From: Enterobacter sp. JBIWA008
GTDB taxonomy: Bacteria; Pseudomonadota; Gammaproteobacteria; Enterobacterales; Enterobacteriaceae
Length of the DNA stretch: 64,000 nt
Direction: 5' to 3'
Assembly (NCBI RefSeq): GCF_019968765.1
Contig: NZ_CP074149.1
Coordinates: 2,790,001-2,854,000 of the forward strand
The notes below the pieces were generated by a model. It did not search any database and was not told where the DNA came from. It saw only the letters and a list, made by a program, of their open reading frames with translations. The first letter of the stretch is position 1; every line of letters starts with the position of its first letter. This document shows positions 26,639 through 34,999 of the stretch, piece by piece. Position numbers and translations under genes: made by a program.

Positions 26639-28398
26639 TTGTCTTCCGATCCGCTCTGTGAGTCTTTGTACTGATTCACCTCCATGTCGTACGCATGAAG
26701 GAAGGCTTCGCCGAAGAGGGTGTGGAAGTCATCCTCAATCTCGCCCGCCGTCTCGCCGTAGCTGCGAACAAAATAGTCCCACAGGGCGGCTTTCCGGCTG
26801 CCCGGCAGCGCCAGACGAGAGGTCATTCCGTTCTGCTTCGCCTGCTCTTCCAGCTGTTCCGGGTTAAAGGACTGCAGCATCGCGGCAATAATGGCGCGGA
26901 TACCGGAGATCATGCCCAGCTGGTGCGCCTGCAGATCGATCAGCGCGTCGCGCACGGATTTGGTTGGCGGCATAAAGCCCGGCATCGGGGTGCCGAACAT
27001 CTGGATCAGCACGGTTTTGCCGGTCGGCAACAGCTTGAACGGGTTGTTGGCATCGTCCAGCACCATGGTCATATCGGCCTTCACGCCACGCTTGAGGATA
27101 GAGCGCGAGGAGAGCAGCGCCACGGTCCCCTGAGAGAACATGCCGAGGATCTGCCCCAGCTGACGCATATTTTCCCGGTCAAACTGCGGGACGGGCTGCA
27201 TTTCGCTCAGCCCCATGCCTTCCAGCAGCGCCTCCAGCAGCTCGCCCTGCAGCACTTCGCCCTTCTCACCGCTGTTTACTGTGGCAGCTGGGGAGGCGGC
27301 GTTATTGACCGGGTCGATGCGCAGGCGGCCCTTCGGGGCCTGAGCGCTGCTGCGCGCAACGGCCTGTGGCGTAGGCATAGTGAAGCCTGCGTAATCCGGT
27401 CGCGCGGGCTCTTCTTCAGCACGCGGTTCTTCCTGCGGCTCGGGGGCGAACAGCGGAGAATCGGCCAGCACGTCCTCTTCCTGCTCAGGCTCCGGCACTG
27501 GTGCAGGCTTTTCGGCAAGTATGTCATCCGGATGGGTTAATGGCGCCCCGCCCATCAGCCCGAGCGGGTCGTCATTTCGCGCGGCCGGTGCGCTGGCCTT
27601 ACCGCCAAACAGGGCCAGCGGATCGAGCTCGTCCGTCGCCTCGCCTTCTGGCTTAGCGGGGGTATTCTCGCCCGGCGCCACCAGCGTTGACGGGGTGACG
27701 TCGTCAAAAATACTCTCTTTTTTGAACAACGCTTCGTCGCTGAACAGCGTGTCCGGGTCAACATGCTTACGCTCAAGCTTTGGATCGCTGTCGTTGAACA
27801 TCGCCAGCGGATCTTCGGCATTACGCTCCGGGGCCGCAGGCTGGGAGAACGGATCGTGCGATGCAGCAGGCTGCGGTTTTGCACGGTTGCTGGAGATGCT
27901 GTCGGAGATGGAGAACTCCTGCATCAGGCTATCCCAGATCTCCGTTGGCACGGCGGTCGGCTCGGCTTTGCCGCGCGGTGCGGCACTCGCCGGTTTCTGT
28001 TGCGGAGCGGGCGCGGAAGCGGCTGCCGGACGCGCCTGCTGATGCATGCTGGCCGCCATACGGCTCACGGGCTGCGTGTCGTGGATCAGTTCGGTCACTT
28101 CGATACGGTAGTCATCAATACCGAGAATGTCGCCATCCTGCAGCTCGACCTGACGCCCTCGCTCCAGCGGAATGTCATTTAATACCACGCGGGTGACGCT
28201 GCCACGGTTGGTCACGCGGCATTCGCCCTGGGCGTCAACGTGAACAATGGCCTGCAGACGAGAGATGGTGCGGTCATTATCCGGCAACACCAGATTGTTA
28301 TCCGTACCGCGCCCAATGGTGCCGCCCGGGGCGTAAAAATCACAGCTGCTTTGCGGCGGCTGATGACCGGGTTTCGTAGAAATAATCGTGAATCGCAT
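26635..28398 (-). CDS. fha: T6SS FHA-domain regulator (TagH/Fha family)
   Basis: The product has 587 residues. The N-terminal FHA domain (about 18-100) has GRGTDNNLVLPDNDRTISRLQA, with the Gly-Arg, Ser-Arg and N residues that bind phosphothreonine. A long Pro/Ala/Glu-rich low-complexity linker (about 115-370) follows, and the C-terminal T6SS-specific domain (about 395-575) contains AMLQSFNPEQLEEQ. This is the expected PpkA/PppA substrate that gathers the assembly complex. The gene starts 83 bp after the lipoprotein gene of the hcp block, with a strong hairpin between them. Confidence 0.95.
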   Translation of the reverse strand: MRFTIISTKPGHQPPQSSCDFYAPGGTIGRGTDNNLVLPDNDRTISRLQAIVHVDAQGECRVTNRGSVTRVVLNDIPLERGRQVELQDGDILGIDDYRIEVTELIHDTQPVSRMAASMHQQARPAAASAPAPQQKPASAAPRGKAEPTAVPTEIWDSLMQEFSISDSISSNRAKPQPAASHDPFSQPAAPERNAEDPLAMFNDSDPKLERKHVDPDTLFSDEALFKKESIFDDVTPSTLVAPGENTPAKPEGEATDELDPLALFGGKASAPAARNDDPLGLMGGAPLTHPDDILAEKPAPVPEPEQEEDVLADSPLFAPEPQEEPRAEEEPARPDYAGFTMPTPQAVARSSAQAPKGRLRIDPVNNAASPAATVNSGEKGEVLQGELLEALLEGMGLSEMQPVPQFDRENMRQLGQILGMFSQGTVALLSSRSILKRGVKADMTMVLDDANNPFKLLPTGKTVLIQMFGTPMPGFMPPTKSVRDALIDLQAHQLGMISGIRAIIAAMLQSFNPEQLEEQAKQNGMTSRLALPGSRKAALWDYFVRSYGETAGEIEDDFHTLFGEAFLHAYDMEVNQYKDSQSGSEDK

Positions 28399-28427
28399 GG
28401 CGTATTCCTGCTGGTATGATTAGCGCT

Positions 28428-28466
28428 CAAACGCTGCCGCTCTCGGGGCGAGAACGGCGGCGTTTG
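28428..28466. terminator. G+C-rich hairpin between the effector block and fha
   Basis: A stem of about 12 bp (one wobble) pairs 28428-28439 with 28455-28466, with further pairing of CTC and GAG inside. It lies between the lipoprotein gene and fha on the minus strand. No T tract follows, so it is more likely an attenuator or mRNA end-protecting structure than a full terminator. Confidence 0.6.
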
Positions 28467-28480
28467 GGGGTTAACACATT

Positions 28481-28882
28481 CTATTCAGTCTGCGTAAGCT
28501 TAAACTGGCCTGAAGGACCTTCTTGTAAGGTGAAACGGGCAGCATAGCGAATAGAATCGTTTTTCCCTGACACCTTCAGGGCAACATCATATTCTCCGGC
28601 TTGCCACGTAATCCCCTTCCACTGGTGACACTGTTGGGTCGTTAACGTCACCTCAGGGCTAAACGTTGACGGCGGCGATATCGCTTTCCATTCATTTCCC
28701 GCGCGTTTCATTATGGTGGGCGAATGGCTGGTAACAGGCGCGTCTAATCCTGAGTTAGCGGGAATAGCAAAGCAGGGTTCGTTGTTCTTTAGCGTAACCG
28801 TAAGCGACTGATATTGTGCAGGATGAGAGACACAGGCACTCACCGTTAATGCGATTGCTACAACACTGAGTAACTGTTTCAT
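28481..28882 (-). CDS. putative periplasmic immunity lipoprotein of the hcp-linked metallopeptidase
   Basis: The product has 133 residues from MKQLLSVVAIALTVSAC. The lipobox LTVSAC predicts an acylated Cys at about residue 17, with mature start CVSHPAQYQ; the Ser-rather-than-Asp second residue region suggests outer-membrane sorting. The mature domain has phrases (PCFAIPANSG, CHQWKGITWQAGEYDVALKV) that I recall from a family described as putative T6SS immunity periplasmic lipoproteins. Its ATG overlaps the stop of the HExxH protein gene, the usual layout of an effector-immunity pair. It would protect the producer from a peptidase acting in the periplasm. The cognate relationship is inferred from overlap and compartment. 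Confidence 0.8.
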   Translation of the reverse strand: MKQLLSVVAIALTVSACVSHPAQYQSLTVTLKNNEPCFAIPANSGLDAPVTSHSPTIMKRAGNEWKAISPPSTFSPEVTLTTQQCHQWKGITWQAGEYDVALKVSGKNDSIRYAARFTLQEGPSGQFKLTQTE

Positions 28883-29421
28883 AACCATACCCGCCGGTCT
28901 TTAGGATTTTGAATAAACAACGATAATACCTGCAGATATTTATCCTTCAGGTCGGGTCCAATAATTCCCTCAAAACCTGCTATGTTTCGGAAATCACCCA
29001 GACCGTAATTTATCAGATAATAAAAATCTGAAATGATAGAAGCCTGCTGCTCCATACCAAAGTCCGATAGTTTTTTATCGGGGGGCAGAGAATAATTATA
29101 ACTTGCTGCCCAGCTGAATGCGCCTCGGGTTCGAACATTCATTCCAATCTGATGCTGCAATACATGCACCATTTCGTGAATAAACCAGTGTTTATATCGC
29201 GGAACCTCTATTGAGAAGTCATCCCGATAATGCGGCTCGCGAAAATAGAGCTCACCGTTGGGGGTCATCGCGACATCTGTCGACTGCATATTAAACGGCA
29301 AATAGCTTTTATTATGGACTTTCACTTCTGAGTACTTTATTGCGTCACCAAAAACCGAGCGCGCCAGTGCTATTTCGCCAATGGTGAGAGGACGGGCGCC
29401 TCCTTCCTGCAAACTTGCCAT
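28879..29421 (-). CDS. putative Hcp-delivered HExxH metallopeptidase effector
   Basis: The product has 180 residues from the ATG at 29421 (strong AAGGAAG ribosome site). No signal peptide is present, as expected for a protein exported through T6SS. A zinc-peptidase motif HEMVH is at 82-86 (FIHEMVHVLQHQ). A possible third ligand, Glu124 (FGMEQQAS), follows about 38 residues later, the gluzincin arrangement. The opening phrase PLTIGEIALARSVFG and AMTPNGELYF recur in C-terminal domains of some T6SS/Rhs-associated toxins. It is placed right after hcp and before a lipoprotein gene that overlaps its stop. The role as a periplasmic effector is inferred; the substrate (protein or peptidoglycan peptide) cannot be decided. 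Confidence 0.82.
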   Translation of the reverse strand: MASLQEGGARPLTIGEIALARSVFGDAIKYSEVKVHNKSYLPFNMQSTDVAMTPNGELYFREPHYRDDFSIEVPRYKHWFIHEMVHVLQHQIGMNVRTRGAFSWAASYNYSLPPDKKLSDFGMEQQASIISDFYYLINYGLGDFRNIAGFEGIIGPDLKDKYLQVLSLFIQNPKDRRVWL

Positions 29422-29478
29422 GCTATCTTCCTTCCCGGTTGATAATGACCGGGGAAAACTCCCCGGCCACATACGCAA

Positions 29479-29961
29479 TTACGCTTCTTTATTCTCTTTG
29501 ATGTTCCAGCCAGCGCTGCTTTCAGCACCTTTACCACCAGACGTGGTCTGCTCCCAGTACTGCTGTTTCACTTTCGCAGCCTGGAATGCATAGGTCACAC
29601 CAACGGTATCGCCGTTGTCAGCACCGGTGTACTGAACAGAGGTCACCAGCACATCTTCCAGCGTGATGCGGGTATATTCCACCTGCTGGCCGCCGGCTTT
29701 ACAGACGGACAGCTCAACTTTGGTCAGGTGTTTACCGCTGGCGCAGTGTTTCAGGATAGCTGTGGTGGATTTGTCGATCAGGGCGTTAACGTGCAGGTCG
29801 TTAAAGTTAACTTTACCGGCACCGCCGCCACCGCCAACGCTCATATTACCCGGCTGGGAAGCGCCCCAGGAGAAGGAGGTAATATCAGTCCAGCCGGTGT
29901 GGTTAGAATCTTTAGATTCGCCCGTAACACCCTCGACCTTCAGAAACATATCAATAGCCAT
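29479..29961 (-). CDS. hcp: T6SS tube protein Hcp (TssD)
   Basis: The product has 160 residues from MAIDMFLKVEGVTGESKD (ATG at 29961); the frame opens further upstream but only the later start gives the conserved N-terminus. Family features are the GGGGGAGKVNFNDLHV loop, the ILKHCASGKHLTKVEL helix and the TYAFQAAKVKQQYWEQ C-terminal strand. Hcp hexamers stack into the tube thrown by the sheath, and small effectors travel inside its lumen. Here it is flanked by two small effector-immunity pairs, which fits that route. The 180-bp gap before it carries two inverted repeats. Confidence 0.98.
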   Translation of the reverse strand: MAIDMFLKVEGVTGESKDSNHTGWTDITSFSWGASQPGNMSVGGGGGAGKVNFNDLHVNALIDKSTTAILKHCASGKHLTKVELSVCKAGGQQVEYTRITLEDVLVTSVQYTGADNGDTVGVTYAFQAAKVKQQYWEQTTSGGKGAESSAGWNIKENKEA

Positions 29962-30071
29962 AATATCTACTCTTCGTGGATGAACAATATTGCTTTCGAA
30001 AAAGCCCTTATATGGCAAACAGGAAAGCATGGGGCTGAATAAAACCGTCCATATTTTACCTCTGCCTCACA

Positions 30072-30093
30072 TCAAATGACCCGTGTCATTTGA
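30072..30093. promoter_or_regulatory. perfect inverted repeat in the hcp leader region
   Basis: A 9-bp perfect stem (TCAAATGAC/GTCATTTGA) with a CCGT loop lies 111 bp upstream of the hcp ATG. No T tract follows on the minus strand. It may be an mRNA-stabilising hairpin or an operator. Confidence 0.55.
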
Positions 30094-30100
30094 CAGTCTT

Positions 30101-30130
30101 ACATTCTCCCGGAATAAATGGAAAGAATGT
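30101..30130. promoter_or_regulatory. second inverted repeat between tai4 and hcp
   Basis: ACATTCT (30101-30107) is repeated inverted as AGAATGT (30124-30130), with 16 bases between. It begins 12 bp past the tai4 stop. Together with 30072-30093 it makes the tai4-hcp gap rich in secondary structure. Confidence 0.45.
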
Positions 30131-30141
30131 GAAGTCTTTTA

Positions 30142-30567
30142 CTATTGTGGATTATCCTGAATCCATGTGCGGTCAGGATTTCCGATGATTAATTGAGGAA
30201 CAAGTTTATTAAGCTCTTCACTATGATAAAGACGTAAACAGTTTAAGGTTACGCCTTTTATATCGGGCTTTATCTCAGAATGAAAAGCATTGGTTGCGCC
30301 TTTATATTTATTAATAAGGGCATTAATTTTGTCATTGCCATTTTCAATATCGAAAGGCACCCATTCCAGTAATGCACTACTGCTACGCGCTGCATCCAGA
30401 GAAAACTGGCTTTTATCATCTGAAACTTGTGCCAGGCAGCGAGAAAAAACAACGTCTTTAACAACTTGCTTATACGGCATTTTTTTGACAAACAACACCG
30501 GGTCGTCAGTTGCATATACAGAAACGGAACTGGTGAGCAACAGTAGACTAACAATCATTTTTTTCAT
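30142..30567 (-). CDS. tai4: T6SS immunity protein Tai4
   Basis: The product has 141 residues from MKKMIVSLLLLTSSVSVYA (ATG at 30567, strong GGGAG site). A signal peptide cleaved near residue 19 sends it to the periplasm. The mature part has the Tai4 family look: a helical bundle with SRCLAQVSDD and LNCLRLYHSEELNKLV, with two Cys residues. Tai4 dimers insert into the active-site groove of the amidase Tae4 and protect the producer. Its ATG overlaps the tae4 stop (ATGA), as in known pairs. A Tae4/Tai4 pair from Enterobacter cloacae has been studied structurally in the literature. Confidence 0.93.
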   Translation of the reverse strand: MKKMIVSLLLLTSSVSVYATDDPVLFVKKMPYKQVVKDVVFSRCLAQVSDDKSQFSLDAARSSSALLEWVPFDIENGNDKINALINKYKGATNAFHSEIKPDIKGVTLNCLRLYHSEELNKLVPQLIIGNPDRTWIQDNPQ

Positions 30568-31070
30568 GGCAACTCCCAAAAATTAGCTTTGGTCGTCGTG
30601 TAATTCGTCTCCGGCGCATTGAAATAACAGTGATCCGAACAGGTTAAACCATTCCAGAATGTTGCATGACCTGCGGCGTCACTCCAGCCCTGTACCTCAA
30701 ACAGAATTACGCCCTTTTTGTTGGCTAATTGATGAACGGGTAAGGAAGGATAACTCACGATCATGTCAGGTTTACCCCACTGACGCGTCAGCCAGGCAAT
30801 GACATCCTTTACGCGGTAGAAGTACCATTTATTATCAGCGCCGGATACCGTGAGATTTGCAATACGCGGAACGGGATGCCCGGTATAGTTAAGAACATAA
30901 CTCATGCGTACGGCACAACTATTTGACCACCCACCCTGATCTTGCGGTATTTCGAAGTTGTGCTTAACCTTGCCGCCGATAACTTGCTTAACTTTGCCGA
31001 TAGAATCATTTGCATCGTAAATACGTGTTGCTGCCGCCCAGGCAGCAACAAACGAAGGTCTCGCGGTCAT
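30564..31070 (-). CDS. tae4: T6SS amidase effector Tae4
   Basis: The product has 168 residues from MTARPSFVAAWAAA (ATG at 31070, GAGAGGAAAT site). Catalytic Cys52 is in GGWSNSCAVRMSYVLN, His135 in DAAGHATFWNG, and a candidate third residue Asp146 follows 11 residues later in LTCSDHCYF. Cys144/Cys148 may form the disulfide seen in this family. Tae4 is an NlpC/P60-like enzyme that cuts the peptide stem of peptidoglycan, between D-glutamate and meso-diaminopimelate, in the target periplasm. It has no signal peptide and is carried by Hcp. Unusually, the pair is embedded between tssC and hcp in the core operon. Confidence 0.96.
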   Translation of the reverse strand: MTARPSFVAAWAAATRIYDANDSIGKVKQVIGGKVKHNFEIPQDQGGWSNSCAVRMSYVLNYTGHPVPRIANLTVSGADNKWYFYRVKDVIAWLTRQWGKPDMIVSYPSLPVHQLANKKGVILFEVQGWSDAAGHATFWNGLTCSDHCYFNAPETNYTTTKANFWELP

Positions 31071-31135
31071 ATTTCCTCTCAAATTTCCATACTACACAGC
31101 CAACGCCGGGCATGGCCTCCCGGCGGCAATTATCA

Positions 31136-32635
31136 TCACGCGTCTTTCGTTTTGAGCGACGGCAGTTTAGATACCAGACGCAGGGAAACGGTCAGACCTT
31201 CCAGCTGGTAGTGTGGACGCAGGAAGAACTTCGCGGCGTAGTAGCCCGGGTTGTCTTCGATCTCCTGCACCTGCACTTCCGCAGCCGCGAGCGGTTTACG
31301 GGACTTGGTCTCCTGAGAGGAGTTCGCCGGGTCACCGTCGACGTAGTTCATCACCCAGTCGTTCAGCCAGCGCTCCATCTCTTCGCGTTCGCGGAAGGAG
31401 CCGATTTTGTCGCGCACGATGCACTTCAGGTAGTGGGCAAAGCGGCAGCAGGCGAACAGGTACGGCAGGCGAGAGGCCAGACGCGCGTTGGCGGTGGCAT
31501 CCGGATCGTGGTACTCGGCCGGTTTCTGCAGCGACTGCGCGCCGATGAAGGCGGCAAAGTCGGAGTTTTTGCGGTGTACCAGCGGCATAAAGCCGTTTTT
31601 CGCCAGCTCGGCTTCACGACGATCGCTGATGGCGATCTCGGTCGGGCACTTCATGTCCACGCCGCCGTCGTCGCTCGGGAAGGTGTGGCACGGCAGGTTT
31701 TCCACCGCCCCGCCGGACTCCACGCCGCGAATCGAGGTGCACCAGCCGTACTCTTTGAAGGAGCGGTTGATGTTGGCGGCCATCGCGTACGCGGCGTTCG
31801 CCCAGGAGTAGCTGTTGTGGTTCGCGCCGTCGGTCTGCTCTTCAAAGTCGAAGCTGTCGACCGGGTTAGTGCGAATGCCGTACGGCAGGCGCGACAGGAA
31901 GCGCGGCATCACCAGACCCAGATAGCGGGCATCTTCTGATTCACGCAGTGAACGCCAGGCGGCGTATTCGGTGTTCTGGAAGATCTTGGTCAGGTCGCGC
32001 GGGTTAGCCAGCTCCTGCCAGGACTCCATCTGCATCACGCCCGGTGCGGTACCGGTGATAAACGGACAGTGCGCCGCAGAGCCGATGCGCGCCATTTCGC
32101 CCAGCAGCTCAACGTCCTGCGGGCTGTGGTCGAAGTAGTAGTCGCCCACGATGCAGCCAAACGGCTCGCCGCCGAACTGACCGTACTCCTGCTCGTAGAT
32201 TTTCTTGAAGATCGGGCTCTGGTCCCAGCCCACGCCCTTGAAGCGCTTCAGGGTGCGGCCCAGCTCCTGCTTGGAGATGCTCATAAAGCGGATCTTCAGC
32301 ATCTCGTCAGTTTCAGTGTTGTTCACCAGGTAGCTCAGACCGCGCCAGGCGCTCTCCAGCTTCTGAAACTCTTCGTGGTGAATGATCTGGTTTACCTGCT
32401 GCGACAGCTGCTCGTCGATACCGGCGATCAGGTTCTGAATGGTGCGGTAGGTATCGTTGGAGAAGGTGACGGTATTTTCCAGCGCCTGCTGCGCCAGGGT
32501 TTTAACCGCGCTTTCTACGGCGGAGCGGGCCTGGTCGGTTTTCGGGCGGAACTCTTTGTTCAGCAGCGCGCTGAATTCATCCTGGCTGAACGCCTGGCCC
32601 GCCTGCTGCTCATGTTGTTGAGTCTGGTTGCTCAT
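31136..32635 (-). CDS. tssC: T6SS sheath protein TssC
   Basis: The product has 499 residues, of the VipB/TssC family. Diagnostic phrases are ESAWRGLSYLVNNTETDEMLKIR, EQEYGQFGGEPFGCIVGDYYF, RFLSRLPYG and the C-terminal NPGYYAAKFFLRPHYQLEGL. TssB-TssC heterodimers form the contractile sheath. It starts 3 bp after the tssB stop. Length and motifs are standard. Confidence 0.98.
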   Translation of the reverse strand: MSNQTQQHEQQAGQAFSQDEFSALLNKEFRPKTDQARSAVESAVKTLAQQALENTVTFSNDTYRTIQNLIAGIDEQLSQQVNQIIHHEEFQKLESAWRGLSYLVNNTETDEMLKIRFMSISKQELGRTLKRFKGVGWDQSPIFKKIYEQEYGQFGGEPFGCIVGDYYFDHSPQDVELLGEMARIGSAAHCPFITGTAPGVMQMESWQELANPRDLTKIFQNTEYAAWRSLRESEDARYLGLVMPRFLSRLPYGIRTNPVDSFDFEEQTDGANHNSYSWANAAYAMAANINRSFKEYGWCTSIRGVESGGAVENLPCHTFPSDDGGVDMKCPTEIAISDRREAELAKNGFMPLVHRKNSDFAAFIGAQSLQKPAEYHDPDATANARLASRLPYLFACCRFAHYLKCIVRDKIGSFREREEMERWLNDWVMNYVDGDPANSSQETKSRKPLAAAEVQVQEIEDNPGYYAAKFFLRPHYQLEGLTVSLRLVSKLPSLKTKDA

Positions 32636-32638
32636 CGA

Positions 32639-33163
32639 TTATTCCTCGCTACCTTTCGCGCTTTCGTCATTTTTCGGCAACTGGCTCAGGGATTTGAGCA
32701 GCGTCGGATCCTGCAGAATTTTAGCGATCAGCTCTTCCGCACCGTTTTTGCCGTCCATATAGGTCAGCAGGTTGGAGAGCTGGGTACGCGCTTCCAGCAG
32801 CTTGTTCAGCGGCTCGACCTTGCGTGCTACCGCATCCGGCAGGAAGTCGTCCATGCTGTCGAAGGTCAGATCCACGTTGAGTTTACCTTCGCCGGTCAGG
32901 GTGTTATCCACCTGGAACGCCACGCGCGGCTTCAGCGCCTTCATGCGTTCGTCAAAGTTGTCGATGTCGATTTCGAGGAATTTACGCTCGTCGACGGCCG
33001 GCAGGTTTTCCACCGGTTTGCCGACCAGATCGGCCATGACGCCCATCACAAACGGCAGCTGAATTTTACGTTCTGCACCGTAGATCTCTACGTCGTACTC
33101 GATCTGCACGCGGGGAGCACGGTTACGTGCGATGAATTTCTGTCCACTGTTACTCATTGCCAT
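32639..33163 (-). CDS. tssB: T6SS sheath protein TssB
   Basis: The product has 174 residues from MAMSNSGQKFIARNRAPRVQ (ATG at 33163 with GGAGAACATC before it). Family phrases are VQIEYDVEIYGAERKIQLPFVMGVMADL and FDERMKALKPRVAFQVDN. It pairs with TssC to build the sheath, and its N-terminal strand knits neighbouring subunits. It lies 75 bp after tssA; the only longer gap in this part of the operon precedes hcp. Confidence 0.97.
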   Translation of the reverse strand: MAMSNSGQKFIARNRAPRVQIEYDVEIYGAERKIQLPFVMGVMADLVGKPVENLPAVDERKFLEIDIDNFDERMKALKPRVAFQVDNTLTGEGKLNVDLTFDSMDDFLPDAVARKVEPLNKLLEARTQLSNLLTYMDGKNGAEELIAKILQDPTLLKSLSQLPKNDESAKGSEE

Positions 33164-33238
33164 GATGTTCTCCATCAAAGATGCGCGGTGAAGGTGAAAC
33201 GGCAGGCTCCATGCCTGTCGTCATAATGCCTGGACGCG

Positions 33239-34255
33239 TTATTCGCGGCGCCCAAAGATGTTTTCAAGTTGGTTAACGCCGTCTGGCGCCAGGTCGCGAA
33301 TAATATCCATAAAGTTAAGTTCTGACAGCCGCTGCACCCGTTCAATCATCAGCGGTGCGGGGTGGCTCGGTTCGTACTGCGCAAAATACTGCTTCGCTTT
33401 TTCCAGCATCAGCTGCGCGTCGGCGCGGCTGGTGACCTGCACGCTGCGCCAGTCGGTGACCGGCTGAACGGGCTGCGCTGCCGCCGACTGCTGCTCGGCC
33501 TGGGGTTCTGCCTGCGCCTCACGGTTCGGCAGCAGCTTGCTGATGTCGGTTACCTGACACGCGCTGGCCACCAGCCCGACGGTTTTCAGCAGCTGCTCCA
33601 TCTCGGGCACGCCGCTTTCACCGAGATGCCCGGAGAGCAGCTCGCGAATCGCCAGCAGACGTTCGTTAATGACGATAACCGCTGCGGTTCCCGGCTGGTC
33701 GCCGCGGGCCAGCTCGTCAATCAGCCGTGGACGGCCGCCGGGATAGTCCGGGCATTCCGTTTTGCTGCCGTCCAGCAGGGCCTGGGCATCCCGGAGCGAA
33801 ATTTCATCGCCGTTTGAACGCAGCAGCGAGGCGTTACGAACGGCGACGGTGAGGTCGGATTTATCGCTCAGCCCTGCCAGGGCGTTAATGCGGTAGAACG
33901 GATCGGTTTCGCCATACTCTTCCAGCAGCGGATAGAGCGGCTCCCAGTAACGGGCGATCGCCTCCTGTACCAGCAGTAATCCGTCCGCGTAGCCCGCAAG
34001 CCCGCGGCGGCGCGTCCAGGCATGGGTTAACGCCAGCAGGACGCGAAGATCTTTGGTGCGGGTCAGCAGGCTGGTGGCGTATTTTTCCACCGTGTTCCAG
34101 TCAGCTGGCTCTGCCGGGATAATGGTGTCGCCAAACTGCTGTTCCGCTTTCCCAAGGCTTGCCTGATTCATAATCTGGAAGTCGGCGTCGTACTCCAGGT
34201 TTTCGCCGCAGGGTTTTTCGGGGCTTATTGGCGCGAGAAATTCTTCGATATTCAT
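33239..34255 (-). CDS. tssA: T6SS protein TssA
   Basis: The product has 338 residues. The N-terminal ImpA_N domain (about 6-135) is clear: LAPISPEKPCGENLEYDADF, DLRVLLALTHAWTRRRGLAGYADGL and YWEPLYPL. The C-terminal part (SWRSVQVTSRADAQLMLEKAKQYF-like, here TDWRSVQVTSRADAQLMLEKA) and the RVQRLSELNFMDIIRDLAPDGV helix form the multimerising region. TssA caps the growing sheath or marks the baseplate. It has the short architecture rather than the long VasJ-like one. It lies 12 bp from tagF. Confidence 0.95.
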   Translation of the reverse strand: MNIEEFLAPISPEKPCGENLEYDADFQIMNQASLGKAEQQFGDTIIPAEPADWNTVEKYATSLLTRTKDLRVLLALTHAWTRRRGLAGYADGLLLVQEAIARYWEPLYPLLEEYGETDPFYRINALAGLSDKSDLTVAVRNASLLRSNGDEISLRDAQALLDGSKTECPDYPGGRPRLIDELARGDQPGTAAVIVINERLLAIRELLSGHLGESGVPEMEQLLKTVGLVASACQVTDISKLLPNREAQAEPQAEQQSAAAQPVQPVTDWRSVQVTSRADAQLMLEKAKQYFAQYEPSHPAPLMIERVQRLSELNFMDIIRDLAPDGVNQLENIFGRRE

Positions 34256-34266
34256 GAGATCCCTGC

Positions 34267-34983
34267 TTATTCAAACATGGGCGGATAGAGACCGTGACGC
34301 CCCGGACGGGCGCCCCCTGCCGGGTCGAACAGCAGGGTGAAAAGCTGCCCGGTAAAGTTACCGCTGTGCACGTGGGTGTAGAGCGGGTAACCGTCGCAGC
34401 GGTTGGTCCACCAGTAGCTGGTCTGACGCAGCGGATCAAAACACTCGGCCGCCTGAGGCCAGCCCAGCGTGCTCTGGCCGTCCTCGTCATAGCCAATCAC
34501 ATCCAGGATGTCGGAGCGCTTTTGCGGCTCGACGGGCTGCGGTGCCGGAATGGTCATCAGCATCTCATCGAGCTGCGAGGCGGAAAAACTGTTGCGCACC
34601 GCGTGCAGCCCCAGGCGCCCAATCTGCTGGTACCAGCTTTCGGCCTGGCTGAGCAGGCTGGTCGACCACTCTGACGGGGTGAAGCTCAGCTGAAGGCAGA
34701 CCGGATACTGTCGTCCAACGCTGTCGCGGCCGGGCAGCAGGCAGCCCATCTGGATCATCTGGCTGCCCAGCATGGGCGGTACAACAAAATTCCAGACTGG
34801 CGCTTTGTGAAACTGGCGCTCGCCGCTGCGCTGCTCTTCCTGCTGCCAGGCCAGCAGACCGACCTGGAACCAGTGTGACCACTGGCGCTGTAAAGTGTCA
34901 GGAAAGCGACGCTGCAAAAAATCTCCGGCGCTGGGTAACTTGCCATACCAGCTGTAGCGGTTCATCGCAGGGGTATTCGTCAT
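34267..34983 (-). CDS. tagF: T6SS accessory protein TagF (ImpM family)
   Basis: The product has 238 residues from MTNTPAMNRYSWYGKLPSAGDFLQRR (ATG at 34983). The YGKLPSxGDF opening, the VPPMLGSQMIQMGCLLPGRDSVGRQYP stretch and C-terminal WWTNR are typical of TagF (DUF2094). In systems with PpkA/PppA/Fha, TagF acts as a post-translational brake by binding Fha. All four proteins of that control layer are therefore encoded here. It starts 17 bp after tssM. Confidence 0.93.
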   Translation of the reverse strand: MTNTPAMNRYSWYGKLPSAGDFLQRRFPDTLQRQWSHWFQVGLLAWQQEEQRSGERQFHKAPVWNFVVPPMLGSQMIQMGCLLPGRDSVGRQYPVCLQLSFTPSEWSTSLLSQAESWYQQIGRLGLHAVRNSFSASQLDEMLMTIPAPQPVEPQKRSDILDVIGYDEDGQSTLGWPQAAECFDPLRQTSYWWTNRCDGYPLYTHVHSGNFTGQLFTLLFDPAGGARPGRHGLYPPMFE

Positions 34984-34999
34984 ACGGCTGTCCTTGCGG

